Part shown: in pieces, positions 25,533-32,656 of the stretch | Layout: the number at the start of each line of letters is the position of its first letter | Position numbering within the stretch: the first letter of the stretch is position 1 | Source of the DNA: Corallococcus sp. NCRR | Lineage (GTDB): Bacteria; Myxococcota; Myxococcia; Myxococcales; Myxococcaceae | Assembly: GCF_026965535.1 (NCBI RefSeq) | Contig: NZ_CP114039.1 | Location: forward strand, 682,001-746,000 | Direction: 5' to 3' | Length of the DNA stretch: 64,000 nucleotides | The notes under the pieces: model-generated | The model's database searches: none | Seen by the model: the letters and a program-made list of their open reading frames with translations, nothing else | What the model was told of the DNA's origin: nothing | Made by a program: the position numbers and the translations under genes

Positions 25533-26328
25533 CCTGGGACAGCGCCTGGCGCACGGCCGCGCGCACGGGCGCGGGCACCTCGTCCCCCGGGATGCGCCGG
25601 CACAGGGACACCGTGCGCTTGAGCGAGTCGCACGCGGCGGCGCAGCGCGGGCAGCGCGACAGGTGGTCCTCCAGGCGCACGCAGGTGGCCTGGTCCACCT
25701 CCCGCGCGGCGAACTCGGTGAGCTCCTGGGCCAGCTCCGGGCACGCCGGGGCCTGCTCCCCGGCGCCCTCCCCCATCAGCGTGGAGAGGTGTTCGCGCAG
25801 TTGGAGCCGCGCGCGGTGCAGCCGGCTCTTGAGCGCCCGCACCTCGATGCCCACCACCTTCGCCGCCTCCTCCGCGGAGAGCCCCTCCACGTCCCGGAGG
25901 ATGAGCACCTCCCGATGGGCCTCCGGCAGCGCGAGGATGGCCGCCTGCAACACCTCTCCCATCTGCCGCGCATGGGAGGCCATGTCCGGGGTGGCCTCCT
26001 CCGCGGCGACATGGGTGGCGGCGGGGGAGTCGAGCGGCTGGAACTCCTCGGGCGCTCCGACGCGCTTGCGGCGCAGGCGGAGGCAGTGCGTGCGGGCCAC
26101 CTGATACAGCCACGTGGACAGCTCCGCGTCGCCCCGGAACACGTGGATGCCCCGGAAGGCCGCGAGCAGCGTCTCCTGGAGCACCTCCTTCGCGTCCTCC
26201 TCCGAGCCGCACATGCGCAGGCCAAAGCGGTACACCTGCTTCTCGTGGCGGGCGAGGATCTCATCCAGCGCCTTGTCATCGCCAGCGCGCGCGGCCTCCA
26301 TCAGCTGCTCATCGGTTCGCGTCGACAT
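25519..26328 (-). CDS. ECF sigma factor with fused C-terminal zinc-finger domain
   Basis: The 269-aa protein has sigma-70 region 2 (YRFGLRMCGSEEDAKEVLQETLLAAF) and region 4 (LALPEAHREVLILRDVEGLSAEEAAKVVG). A roughly 90-residue tail follows with a zf-HC2 motif (LEDHLSRCPRC) and six cysteines in all. A Cys-rich domain on the sigma factor itself recalls metal-responsive ECFs such as Myxococcus CorE. Possible starts are ATG 26328 or GTG 26331 after AGGAGG. It overlaps the ygfZ 3' end by 14 nt. It may control the sulfur block that follows (inference). Confidence 0.8.
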   Translation of the reverse strand: MSTRTDEQLMEAARAGDDKALDEILARHEKQVYRFGLRMCGSEEDAKEVLQETLLAAFRGIHVFRGDAELSTWLYQVARTHCLRLRRKRVGAPEEFQPLDSPAATHVAAEEATPDMASHARQMGEVLQAAILALPEAHREVLILRDVEGLSAEEAAKVVGIEVRALKSRLHRARLQLREHLSTLMGEGAGEQAPACPELAQELTEFAAREVDQATCVRLEDHLSRCPRCAAACDSLKRTVSLCRRIPGDEVPAPVRAAVRQALSQATRP

Positions 26329-26495
26329 CACCCGGTCGCCTCCTCCACAGGTCCCCATCACGCCCGAGGCGGAGACCGCTCGGCCGTGAGGATGCCTTCC
26401 TGGCCATCCTCATGAGCATGCATAGCCGGAACCTGGCGCCGGTGCTGAACGACCCTCATGGGTGCGAGGGATTCCGATGGGACGGATGAGGCGCG

Positions 26496-26957
26496 CTAGT
26501 AGCGGATGACCTGATAGCCCTCGGCCACCAGGCGCGAAAGCTCCGCCACGCCGTTGTCCACCACCTCCGCCTCCGGCTGGAGCTTCTTCGGGTCGATGCC
26601 GAACTTCGCGAGCGCGTTGCCGCAGGCCACCAGCCGGACGCCCGCGGCCTTCGCGGCCTGGGCCTCCTCGCGGACCGCCTGCGGAACGGCCTTGACCGTC
26701 GGATCCAACGCCACCACCGCGCGGCCGTAGCTCAGCCACACCACGTCCGACAGGTAGCCGGACTCCTTGGCCGTCTTCGCGTGCCGGAAGGAACTGGAGA
26801 GCGTGCCGATGTCCTCCAGGCCCGTGGTGGACACGAAGACGAGCTTGCCCTGGTGCGCGGGCGCCTTCTTCCCGGGGGACTGGGACGGCGCCGCGGCGAT
26901 GGCGGCGAGAGGAATGATGACGAGCGCGGCGAGGACGAGCAGCAGGTTGCGATTCAT
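26496..26957 (-). CDS. Exported DsrE/DsrF-family sulfur-transfer-like protein
   Basis: The 153-aa protein has a signal peptide (LLLVLAALVIIPLAAIAAA) and a DsrE-like fold: KLVFVSTTGLEDIGTLSSSF, DVVWLSYGRAVVALD, and GVRLVACGNALAKFG with a single conserved Cys. DsrE proteins carry or sense sulfane sulfur. The neighbours (SoxB-like, rhodanese, YeeE, ETHE1) support a role in periplasmic sulfur handling. It lies 36 bp downstream of the SoxB-like gene on the same strand. Confidence 0.78.
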   Translation of the reverse strand: MNRNLLLVLAALVIIPLAAIAAAPSQSPGKKAPAHQGKLVFVSTTGLEDIGTLSSSFRHAKTAKESGYLSDVVWLSYGRAVVALDPTVKAVPQAVREEAQAAKAAGVRLVACGNALAKFGIDPKKLQPEAEVVDNGVAELSRLVAEGYQVIRY

Positions 26958-26993
26958 TCGAGGAGCTCCGCTTCGGGTTGGCTGAAAAGAGGC

Positions 26994-28610
26994 TCACTGC
27001 ACCTGCTGTGTGCGCAGCACGGGTGGGAGGTCCTCGCCCACGGCGCGCCCTTGCAGCGCGTCGTCCAGACGCGGACTGCCGGCGAGGAAACGGCGCACCG
27101 CCTCGTGCGCATCGATGTCCAGGACGTGCGGCTCCTGGACGCCGGGAATCCGGCACACCATGTCGGAGGCATCGCCCTCACGCTCGCAGGCAGTCACGGT
27201 GTAGAGGCGCGCGTCCTCCACCGGCTTGCCGCCGACTTCGAGGGCGAGGAGGCGCTGCCCCTTGGGTGCGTCGGCGCGGAAGCGCAGCGTCATCCCCGAC
27301 GGGCGCGGCAGCCACCCACCGAAGCGCTTCTCCGGATCCTTCGCGAAGACGTTCTCCAGCTCCTGCTCCCAGAAGGCACGAAGCTGACGGCCACTCACCT
27401 TGCCCGTCTTCAGCTTGTTGACGATGGGGAAGAGGTTCCACAGGTCCGCCTCGCGCACCGGCCCGGGCAGCAGCGGCGTGCCGAAGCGGAAGCCGTTGGA
27501 GAGGCCTATCTCCGTCCCTCCCGCGATGCGGATGGCGTCGGCCAGCACGTTGTCGAGCGGGTTCTCCACCACCGCGTAGCGCGCGAGCGTGACGTCGGTG
27601 TGGCCCACCGGCGCGGCCAGCTTCGCCTCGTGCGGAGCGAGGGCGGCGTCCACCAGCCGGGCCACCTTCGGGTCCTCGGGGAAGCGCGAGGCGGTCAGCT
27701 CGATGAGCTCCCAGCGGCGGTCCACCACCCTGCCCTCCTCCACCCACAGGTCCAGCCGCCCGAGGAAGGAGCCGAAGGCACCGGGCTCCACCACCCAGCT
27801 CCCGGCCTGCGCGATCGGCGCGTAGGTGCGCTCGTGCGTGTCCCCCGACAGGTGGGCGTCCACACCGGGCACCTTGCCAGCGAGCCCCACCGCCTTGGCG
27901 AGCCCCACGTGCGTCATCAGCAGCACCACCTGGGCGCCTTCACGCTCGCGCACCTCGCGCACGAGCGCCGGCAGTTCCTCCGGGCCGTCGTAGCGCAGAC
28001 CCTGGCTGTAGCCAGGAGGCTGGCGGCGCGGGACGTCCGGGTCCGTGAAGCCAATGACAGCCACCTTCACCCCGCCCACCTCCTTCACGAAGTACGGAGG
28101 GAAGAGGCGCTCGCCGCTCGCCGCGTCGCGCAGGTTGGCGGCGACGAGCGGATGCTTCAGCTCGCGGGCGCGCTGGCGCAGCACCTGGGGGCCGTACACC
28201 ACCTCCCAGTTTCCAGGCACCGCGGCGTCCAACCCGAGCGCGTTGAGCGGCTCGATGAGGGCACCGCCCTCGGTGAGCGCCGCCGCGCCGGAGCCCTGGA
28301 TCGTGTCACCGGCATCGAGCACCAGCACGTCACCGCCGCGCTCGGCGCGGATCCGCTGGATGGCGGCGGCCACGCGGGCGAAGCCGCCGGCCTCTTCGAT
28401 GCGCTCCTTCCCTTCACGCCAGAACAGCTCGGGATGGGCGCGCAGCTGCGCGTGCAGGTCCGCCACGTAGAGGACGGTGAGCTGCTTGCGCTGGGTCGCG
28501 GGAACGCGGGCGGCCGGCAGGGAGATGGAGCCCGGACGCGTCAGGGTACAGCCGGGGCCCAGACCGCCCAGCGCGAACAGCGCGCCGAGCAGGGAGAGGA
28601 GACGCATCAT
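26994..28610 (-). CDS. SoxB-like 5'-nucleotidase-family lipoprotein metallophosphoesterase
   Basis: The 538-aa protein has a lipobox (LGPGC, Cys21), a two-metal phosphoesterase domain (YVADLHAQL, LVLDAGDT, PGNWEVVYG, MTHVG, SGDTHERT) and a 5'-nucleotidase C-terminal domain (LSNGFRFGTPLLPGPVRE, YTVTACEREGD). In ordinary 5'-nucleotidases the third motif is GNHE; Trp in that place is seen in SoxB, the thiosulfohydrolase of the Sox pathway. With sulfur genes around it, a SoxB-like role on thiosulfate-derived sulfur is plausible, but no soxXA or soxYZ genes are present. Confidence 0.75.
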   Translation of the reverse strand: MMRLLSLLGALFALGGLGPGCTLTRPGSISLPAARVPATQRKQLTVLYVADLHAQLRAHPELFWREGKERIEEAGGFARVAAAIQRIRAERGGDVLVLDAGDTIQGSGAAALTEGGALIEPLNALGLDAAVPGNWEVVYGPQVLRQRARELKHPLVAANLRDAASGERLFPPYFVKEVGGVKVAVIGFTDPDVPRRQPPGYSQGLRYDGPEELPALVREVREREGAQVVLLMTHVGLAKAVGLAGKVPGVDAHLSGDTHERTYAPIAQAGSWVVEPGAFGSFLGRLDLWVEEGRVVDRRWELIELTASRFPEDPKVARLVDAALAPHEAKLAAPVGHTDVTLARYAVVENPLDNVLADAIRIAGGTEIGLSNGFRFGTPLLPGPVREADLWNLFPIVNKLKTGKVSGRQLRAFWEQELENVFAKDPEKRFGGWLPRPSGMTLRFRADAPKGQRLLALEVGGKPVEDARLYTVTACEREGDASDMVCRIPGVQEPHVLDIDAHEAVRRFLAGSPRLDDALQGRAVGEDLPPVLRTQQVQ

Positions 28611-28695
28611 CGTGAAGCACCTTGAGGGAGAGGGACAGGGATGGAGACACGAGGTGCACCGCGCGAAGTTCCCGCGCCCCGGCCGCTCCCTCCCG

Positions 28696-29037
28696 TCACT
28701 CCCAGGCCGACATGGGGCCCAGGTTGAAGACGTCCTGGAAGCCGCGCTCCTTCAGGAGGCGCTCGGCGCGGCTGCTGCGCGCGCCACTGCGGCAGTAGAT
28801 GACCAGGGGCTTCTCAGGCGAGCCCAGCTCGGAGAGCCGCTGGGGCAATTCATCCACTGGGATGTTCATCGCCCCGGGAAGGTGCCCGGCGGCGAACTCC
28901 TCCGGCGTGCGGACATCCACCAGGGTCGCACCGGCTTCCACCCGCTGGTGGGCCTCGGCCCCGGCGGAGCGCTGGTGCGCACAGGAGACGAGGAGCGGAC
29001 TGGCGAACAGGGCAGCGACGACGAGAATGGACTTCAT
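28696..29037 (-). CDS. Exported rhodanese-like lipoprotein
   Basis: The start at MKSILVVAALF gives a lipoprotein signal (LLVSC). The 113-aa protein is a single rhodanese domain: TLVDVRTPEEFAAGHLPGAMN and the active loop IYCRSGARSSRAERLL with catalytic Cys. Single-domain rhodaneses transfer sulfane sulfur from thiosulfate or carry persulfide. It is in line with the SoxB-like and DsrE genes (85-bp gap), probably one operon. A longer in-frame start (29106) would destroy the signal peptide. Confidence 0.85.
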   Translation of the reverse strand: MKSILVVAALFASPLLVSCAHQRSAGAEAHQRVEAGATLVDVRTPEEFAAGHLPGAMNIPVDELPQRLSELGSPEKPLVIYCRSGARSSRAERLLKERGFQDVFNLGPMSAWE

Positions 29038-29112
29038 GGAGCGGCTCCAACCGGGCCCAGAGGCCCGCGGGCCCTGGGGAACGGGGTACAGCGGGGTGAG
29101 AGCCACGAAGGC

Positions 29113-29301
29113 TCAAAAGGATTCAACACCCGCCTCCCCTGAAGGGAGGAGCCCGGCGCAGCGGATCCCCGCGATGGACTCCAGGCCCTCGCGAATGGAC
29201 GCCAGGGACTGCTCGCCCACGCGGCGCGCCACCTCCTGGCCAGCGGCATCCACGAAGACATGCCCCCGAGGACACGACCGGGACGCTCGAAAGTTCCCGG
29301 C
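29113..29301 (-). pseudogene. 3' remnant of a thioredoxin-like gene
   Basis: Between the rhodanese and anti-sigma genes one minus-strand frame reads CPRGHVFVDAAGQEVARR, VGEQSLASIREGLESIAG and so on to a TGA at 29113-29115. FVDAAGQEVxRxVG followed by an amphipathic helix is the last strand-helix unit of thioredoxin-fold proteins. The frame has no ATG start and is closed by a stop just upstream, where the anti-sigma gene ends. It looks like the truncated end of a SoxW/thioredoxin-like gene removed by rearrangement. Family assignment is tentative. Confidence 0.4.
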
Positions 29302-29310
29302 CTCGCGACC

Positions 29311-30069
29311 TCAAGGCGCCAGGCGGGTCAGGGCATCGACAAGGACCGGCGACTCCAGCTCGGAGACGGCGAGCGCGGCCTGCCCACCCCCACGCGGCGC
29401 CACACAGATGCGCTCACCGATGGGCCCCTGCGTGCAGCGCGTCTTTTCTCCAGCGAAGCTCGCCGCCTCCCGCGCCGCGGGCGAGTTCGGCGGCGGCAGG
29501 AAGAGCGTCATCGCCGTGCCCCCCTCGTACCGGTACAGCAGCGAGGCGGAGAGCTGACCATGCAGACGGCAGCGGCGGGCACCCAGCAGCGTCGCGCCGG
29601 GCACCACCGGCACGTCCACCGCATAGCCCACCTCCCGCGCCACCCAAGCCTTCACCTCGGCCGGATCCGAGGACTCGAACTCGCAGGGAGTCGCGCGCGA
29701 GAAGGCCTTGAGGTGGTGCCGCTCGAGGTCCATCGCCAGCGCGTCATTCATGCCGCTGGGCCACGACGTCCAGAGGAGGCCCACGGACGCGACCGCCGCG
29801 GCCAGCCCCACCGTCCACCGTCGCCGGAAGGCCGGGCGGAAGCGCGGCGCCAGCCGGGTGACACGCGCCCTCAGCTCGGGCGGCACGTGCGTCTCCGTGG
29901 CGGCCTGGGCCCTCAGTGCCTCGCGCAGCGGTGCATAGCGGGCCGCCTCCCGGGCACAGCCCGCGCATCGGGACAGGTGCTGCTCCACGGCCTGACGCTC
30001 GTGCGCCGGGCCCTCCCCGTCGAACCACGCGGAGAGCCGCTCCTGCCACGCCGGGCTACAGGCTTCCAT
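29311..30069 (-). CDS. Membrane anti-sigma factor with zinc-finger domain
   Basis: The 252-aa protein has an N-terminal zf-HC2 anti-sigma domain (VEQHLSRCAGCAREAARY, H-x3-C-x2-C), a transmembrane helix (WTVGLAAAVASVGLLWTSW, about residues 85-103) and a periplasmic domain of about 150 residues with paired cysteines (PCEFE, ARRCRLHG, KTRCTQG, ERICVAP). The ECF sigma gene just upstream overlaps it by 14 nt, a cognate pair. The periplasmic cysteines could sense thiol or sulfur state (inference). Confidence 0.85.
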   Translation of the reverse strand: MEACSPAWQERLSAWFDGEGPAHERQAVEQHLSRCAGCAREAARYAPLREALRAQAATETHVPPELRARVTRLAPRFRPAFRRRWTVGLAAAVASVGLLWTSWPSGMNDALAMDLERHHLKAFSRATPCEFESSDPAEVKAWVAREVGYAVDVPVVPGATLLGARRCRLHGQLSASLLYRYEGGTAMTLFLPPPNSPAAREAASFAGEKTRCTQGPIGERICVAPRGGGQAALAVSELESPVLVDALTRLAP

Positions 30070-30577
30070 GTGCCTTCTCCTTCTCCAGGAAGTCGAGCAT
30101 CGCCCCCCGGGCCCGCGCGAGGCGTGAGCGCACGGTGCCCACCGGACAGCCCTGGACCCGGGCGATCTCCTCGTAACTCAGCTCTTCGACTTCGCGCAGC
30201 CACAGCGCATCCCGCCACTCGGGGGCCAGCGACTCCAGCGCCGCCTTCATGCCCGAGCTGAGCGTGTGGGCGTGCAGCTCCGCCTCCAGGTCCGCGGAAG
30301 GTTCGGGAGGAAGCGCTTTGCCCAGCCCGCCCTCCAGCACCTCCAGGTGGGGGCGCAGGCCCCGGCGGGAGTTGAGGTACACGGTGCGCTGAACGGCGAG
30401 CAGCCAGCCCTTGAGACGCTCCGGGTCCCTCAGCTCGCCGCGCCGCTCCAGCGCGCGCGCCACCGTCTCCTGCACCAAGTCATCCGCCTCAGCGGTGCTG
30501 CCCGTCAGACGGCGGCCCACCCGTCGCAGGGCGGGCAGGTGCTCCAGGGCACGTTCAATGAAGGACCGGCTGCTCAC
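30056..30577 (-). CDS. ECF RNA polymerase sigma factor
   Basis: The 173-aa protein has regions 2 (LTGSTAEADDLVQETVARALERR) and 4 (SLAPEWRDALWLREVEELSYEEIARVQGCPVGTVRSRLARARG). The start is GTG 30577, preceded by GGAGGAAC. It overlaps its anti-sigma gene by 14 nt. It lies between the rhodanese side and the YeeE genes, so the sulfur genes on either side are candidate targets; no shared promoter motif was confirmed by eye. Confidence 0.88.
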   Translation of the reverse strand: MSSRSFIERALEHLPALRRVGRRLTGSTAEADDLVQETVARALERRGELRDPERLKGWLLAVQRTVYLNSRRGLRPHLEVLEGGLGKALPPEPSADLEAELHAHTLSSGMKAALESLAPEWRDALWLREVEELSYEEIARVQGCPVGTVRSRLARARGAMLDFLEKEKAHGSL

Positions 30578-30622
30578 GTTCCTCCAGGGACACGGTGGCG
30601 GTCGGGAAAAGTTCCCGAGGGG

Positions 30623-31084
30623 CTACGAAGCGGGCGATGCGCCCGGGGCCGGAACTCCCGCGCTCGCGTTCCGCCGTGTCCGCGGCACCTGGGCGAGGAA
30701 CATGCCGGCGAACATGGCGGGCACGAAGACGAGCAACTGCGTCGCGCCGGTGGCCAGCGACATGAGCGCCGGACCGGGGCAGTAGCCGCCGAGGCCCCAC
30801 CCCACGCCGAAGAGACCCGCGCCCACGAGGAGCTTGCGGTCCACCCTGCTGGCGGAGAGAGCGGGGAACTTCGCGGCGAACAGGGGCCGCTCGCGCTTGT
30901 GGATGAGAGGCCGCAGCGCCGCGTGCACGGCGATGGCGCCGCCCATCACGAACGCGAGCCGGAAGTCCCAGTCACCGGCGATGTCGAGGAAGCCGATGAC
31001 GTTGGCGGGATTCGTCATGCCGCTGATGCCCAGGCCGATGGCGAAGAGCAGACCGCCGAGGAATGCACTGATGTTCGAACGCAT
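30623..31084 (-). CDS. YeeE/YedE-family sulfur transporter half (PmpB-like)
   Basis: The 153-aa protein has four hydrophobic segments and the motifs GLGISGMTNPANVIGFLD and GGYCPGPALMSLATG with a conserved Cys. YeeE/YedE proteins move thiosulfate or sulfur compounds across the inner membrane by Cys relay. Here the transporter is split into two genes; this is the second half, 12 bp downstream of the first. It ends in a disordered Ala/Pro tail. Confidence 0.85.
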   Translation of the reverse strand: MRSNISAFLGGLLFAIGLGISGMTNPANVIGFLDIAGDWDFRLAFVMGGAIAVHAALRPLIHKRERPLFAAKFPALSASRVDRKLLVGAGLFGVGWGLGGYCPGPALMSLATGATQLLVFVPAMFAGMFLAQVPRTRRNASAGVPAPGASPAS

Positions 31085-31096
31085 GGAGAACTCTCT

Positions 31097-31522
31097 TTAG
31101 AGGACGTGGCGGATCACGAAGACCGTGAGGACGCCGGTGGCCATGAAGGTGAGCGTGGCCGCGATGGAACGGACCGAGCCGCGGCTGATGCCGCAGACGC
31201 CGTGTCCGCTGGTGCAGCCGTTGCCCAGCCGCGAGCCGAAGCCCACCAGCAGTCCGGCCACGGCCAGCAGGGCCACACCGCCCGCGCTCAGGGACGCAGG
31301 GGCCGCGAAGGACATGGGACGCAGCCATGCCAGCAGCAGGCCGCCCGTGAGCAGCCCCCCGAAGAAGAGCACGCGCCAGGAGATGTCGCCGCGCACGGGC
31401 GCCAGCAGCGAGCCCACGATGCCGCTGATGCCGGCCACGCGGCCGTTGGCCAGCAGGAGCAGGGAGGCACTCAGGCCAATGAGCGCCCCACCCAGGAGGG
31501 GAGGAAGGAACGAGGAGATCAT
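31097..31522 (-). CDS. YeeE/YedE-family sulfur transporter half (PmpA-like)
   Basis: The 141-aa protein has four hydrophobic segments, [15 protein letters not shown] and the hallmark [17 protein letters not shown] with two cysteines. With the next gene it makes up a complete YeeE-like unit. It is the first gene on the minus side of a divergent promoter region rich in inverted repeats, opposite the ETHE1 gene. Confidence 0.87.
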   Translation of the reverse strand: MISSFLPPLLGGALIGLSASLLLLANGRVAGISGIVGSLLAPVRGDISWRVLFFGGLLTGGLLLAWLRPMSFAAPASLSAGGVALLAVAGLLVGFGSRLGNGCTSGHGVCGISRGSVRSIAATLTFMATGVLTVFVIRHVL

Positions 31523-31528
31523 GTCCTG

Positions 31529-31603
31529 TGAGAGCCAGATTCAGAGGTGGAGGATTCAGCCAGGGGAAATCCCTGAATCCTTTCTTCCCTCCCCTGGCTC
31601 TCA
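31529..31603. promoter_or_regulatory. Nested inverted repeats in the yeeE/ETHE1 divergent promoter
   Basis: Three perfect, interleaved dyads fill most of the 99-bp gap. The outer is TGAGAGCCAG (31529-31538) with CTGGCTCTCA (31594-31603). The middle is AGCCAGGGGA (31558-31567) with TCCCCTGGCT (31590-31599). The inner is GGATTCAG (31552-31559) with CTGAATCC (31573-31580). They probably serve as operators for a regulator controlling both directions; an RNA-structure role is also possible. No regulator gene is adjacent. Confidence 0.6.
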
Positions 31604-31621
31604 AGGACAGGAGGTTTCAAC

Positions 31622-32323
31622 ATGATTTTCCGCCAGCTTTTCGATTCAGAGTCCTCGACGTACACCTATCTGTTGGGCGACGAGGCCACGCGACAGGCCG
31701 TCCTCATCGACCCCGTGCTGGAGCAGGTCGACCGGGACCTGCGACTGGTGAGCGAGCTGGGCCTCACCCTCACCCACGTCTTCGACACCCACGTGCACGC
31801 GGACCACGTCACCGCGTCCGGTGTTCTGCGCGAGCGCACGCGGGCCACGGTGGTGGGGGGCGAGGGAGGTGCCGCTTGCGCCGACGTCCAGGTGCGCCAC
31901 GGAGACGAAGTGCGCGTCGGGGGGCTCGCCTTCCAGGTGCTCGCCACCCCGGGACACACGGACGACAGCGTCAGCTATCTCCTGGGCGACCGCGTCTTCA
32001 CCGGCGACGCGCTGCTCGTGCGCGGCAACGGCCGCACCGACTTCCAGAACGGGAACGCGAGCCAGCTCTACGACAGCCTCACCCGCGTCCTCTTCCGCTT
32101 GCCGGACGAAACGCGCGTCTACCCCGCGCACGACTACCACGGTCACATGGTGACGAGCATTGGCGAGGAGAAGCAACACAACCCGCGCGTCGCGGGCAAG
32201 AGCCGGGAGGAGTTCATCGCCATCATGGAGAACCTCCAGCTGCCCAAGCCCAAGAAGATCGACGTCGCGGTCCCAGCCAACCGCGCCTGTGGATACACGG
32301 CGCCTTCACCGCAGGGGGCCTGA
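31622..32323 (+). CDS. ETHE1-type persulfide dioxygenase (MBL fold)
   Basis: The 233-aa metallo-beta-lactamase-fold protein has His57, His59, Asp61 and His62 (THVHADH), His112 (TPGHTDDS), Asp129 (FTGDALLVRG) and His170 (YPAHDYHG). The segment RGNGRTDFQNGNASQLYDS is the ETHE1/BlhA signature. ETHE1 oxidises glutathione persulfide to sulfite and GSH using one Fe(II). AGGAGG precedes the ATG. The rhodanese gene follows after 1 bp, and the sulfite exporter after that. Confidence 0.9.
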   Translation: MIFRQLFDSESSTYTYLLGDEATRQAVLIDPVLEQVDRDLRLVSELGLTLTHVFDTHVHADHVTASGVLRERTRATVVGGEGGAACADVQVRHGDEVRVGGLAFQVLATPGHTDDSVSYLLGDRVFTGDALLVRGNGRTDFQNGNASQLYDSLTRVLFRLPDETRVYPAHDYHGHMVTSIGEEKQHNPRVAGKSREEFIAIMENLQLPKPKKIDVAVPANRACGYTAPSPQGA

Positions 32324-32324
32324 C

Positions 32325-32645
32325 ATGACATCCCATCCGTATCAGGACGTCACGCCCGCGCAGCTCGACACGCTCGGCCCCGAGGTGCGGCGCATCGACG
32401 TGCGCGAATTGGATGAGTTCACGGGCCCCCTGGGCCACCTGCCCGGAGCGGAGCTCGTCCCGCTGGGCACGCTGGAGGCGGCGGCCGCGTCGTGGCCGCG
32501 CGAACAACCGCTGCTGCTCATCTGCCGCTCGGGCGGTCGCTCCGTGAAGGCGGCGCAGGCGCTCGCCCGCGGCGGCTTCCAAAACCTCTACAACCTGGCG
32601 GGCGGGATGCTCGCCGTGCGCGAACCCCGCACGACACAGGGCTGA
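32325..32645 (+). CDS. Cytosolic rhodanese-domain sulfurtransferase
   Basis: The 106-aa single rhodanese domain has RRIDVRELDEFTGPLGHLPG and active loop LLLICRSGGRSVKAAQAL. It starts one base after the ETHE1 stop codon, preceded by GGGGG. It should transfer sulfane sulfur to or from glutathione persulfide, supplying or using the ETHE1 substrate. Fusions of ETHE1 and rhodanese are known, which supports joint action. Confidence 0.9.
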   Translation: MTSHPYQDVTPAQLDTLGPEVRRIDVRELDEFTGPLGHLPGAELVPLGTLEAAAASWPREQPLLLICRSGGRSVKAAQALARGGFQNLYNLAGGMLAVREPRTTQG

Positions 32646-32656
32646 AGGTAGACACC

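Noticed and set aside
26397..26440. CATGAGCATGCATAGCC region upstream of the fused sigma gene as an operator
   Set aside because: The symmetry is short and imperfect, and no second copy was found in the sulfur block.
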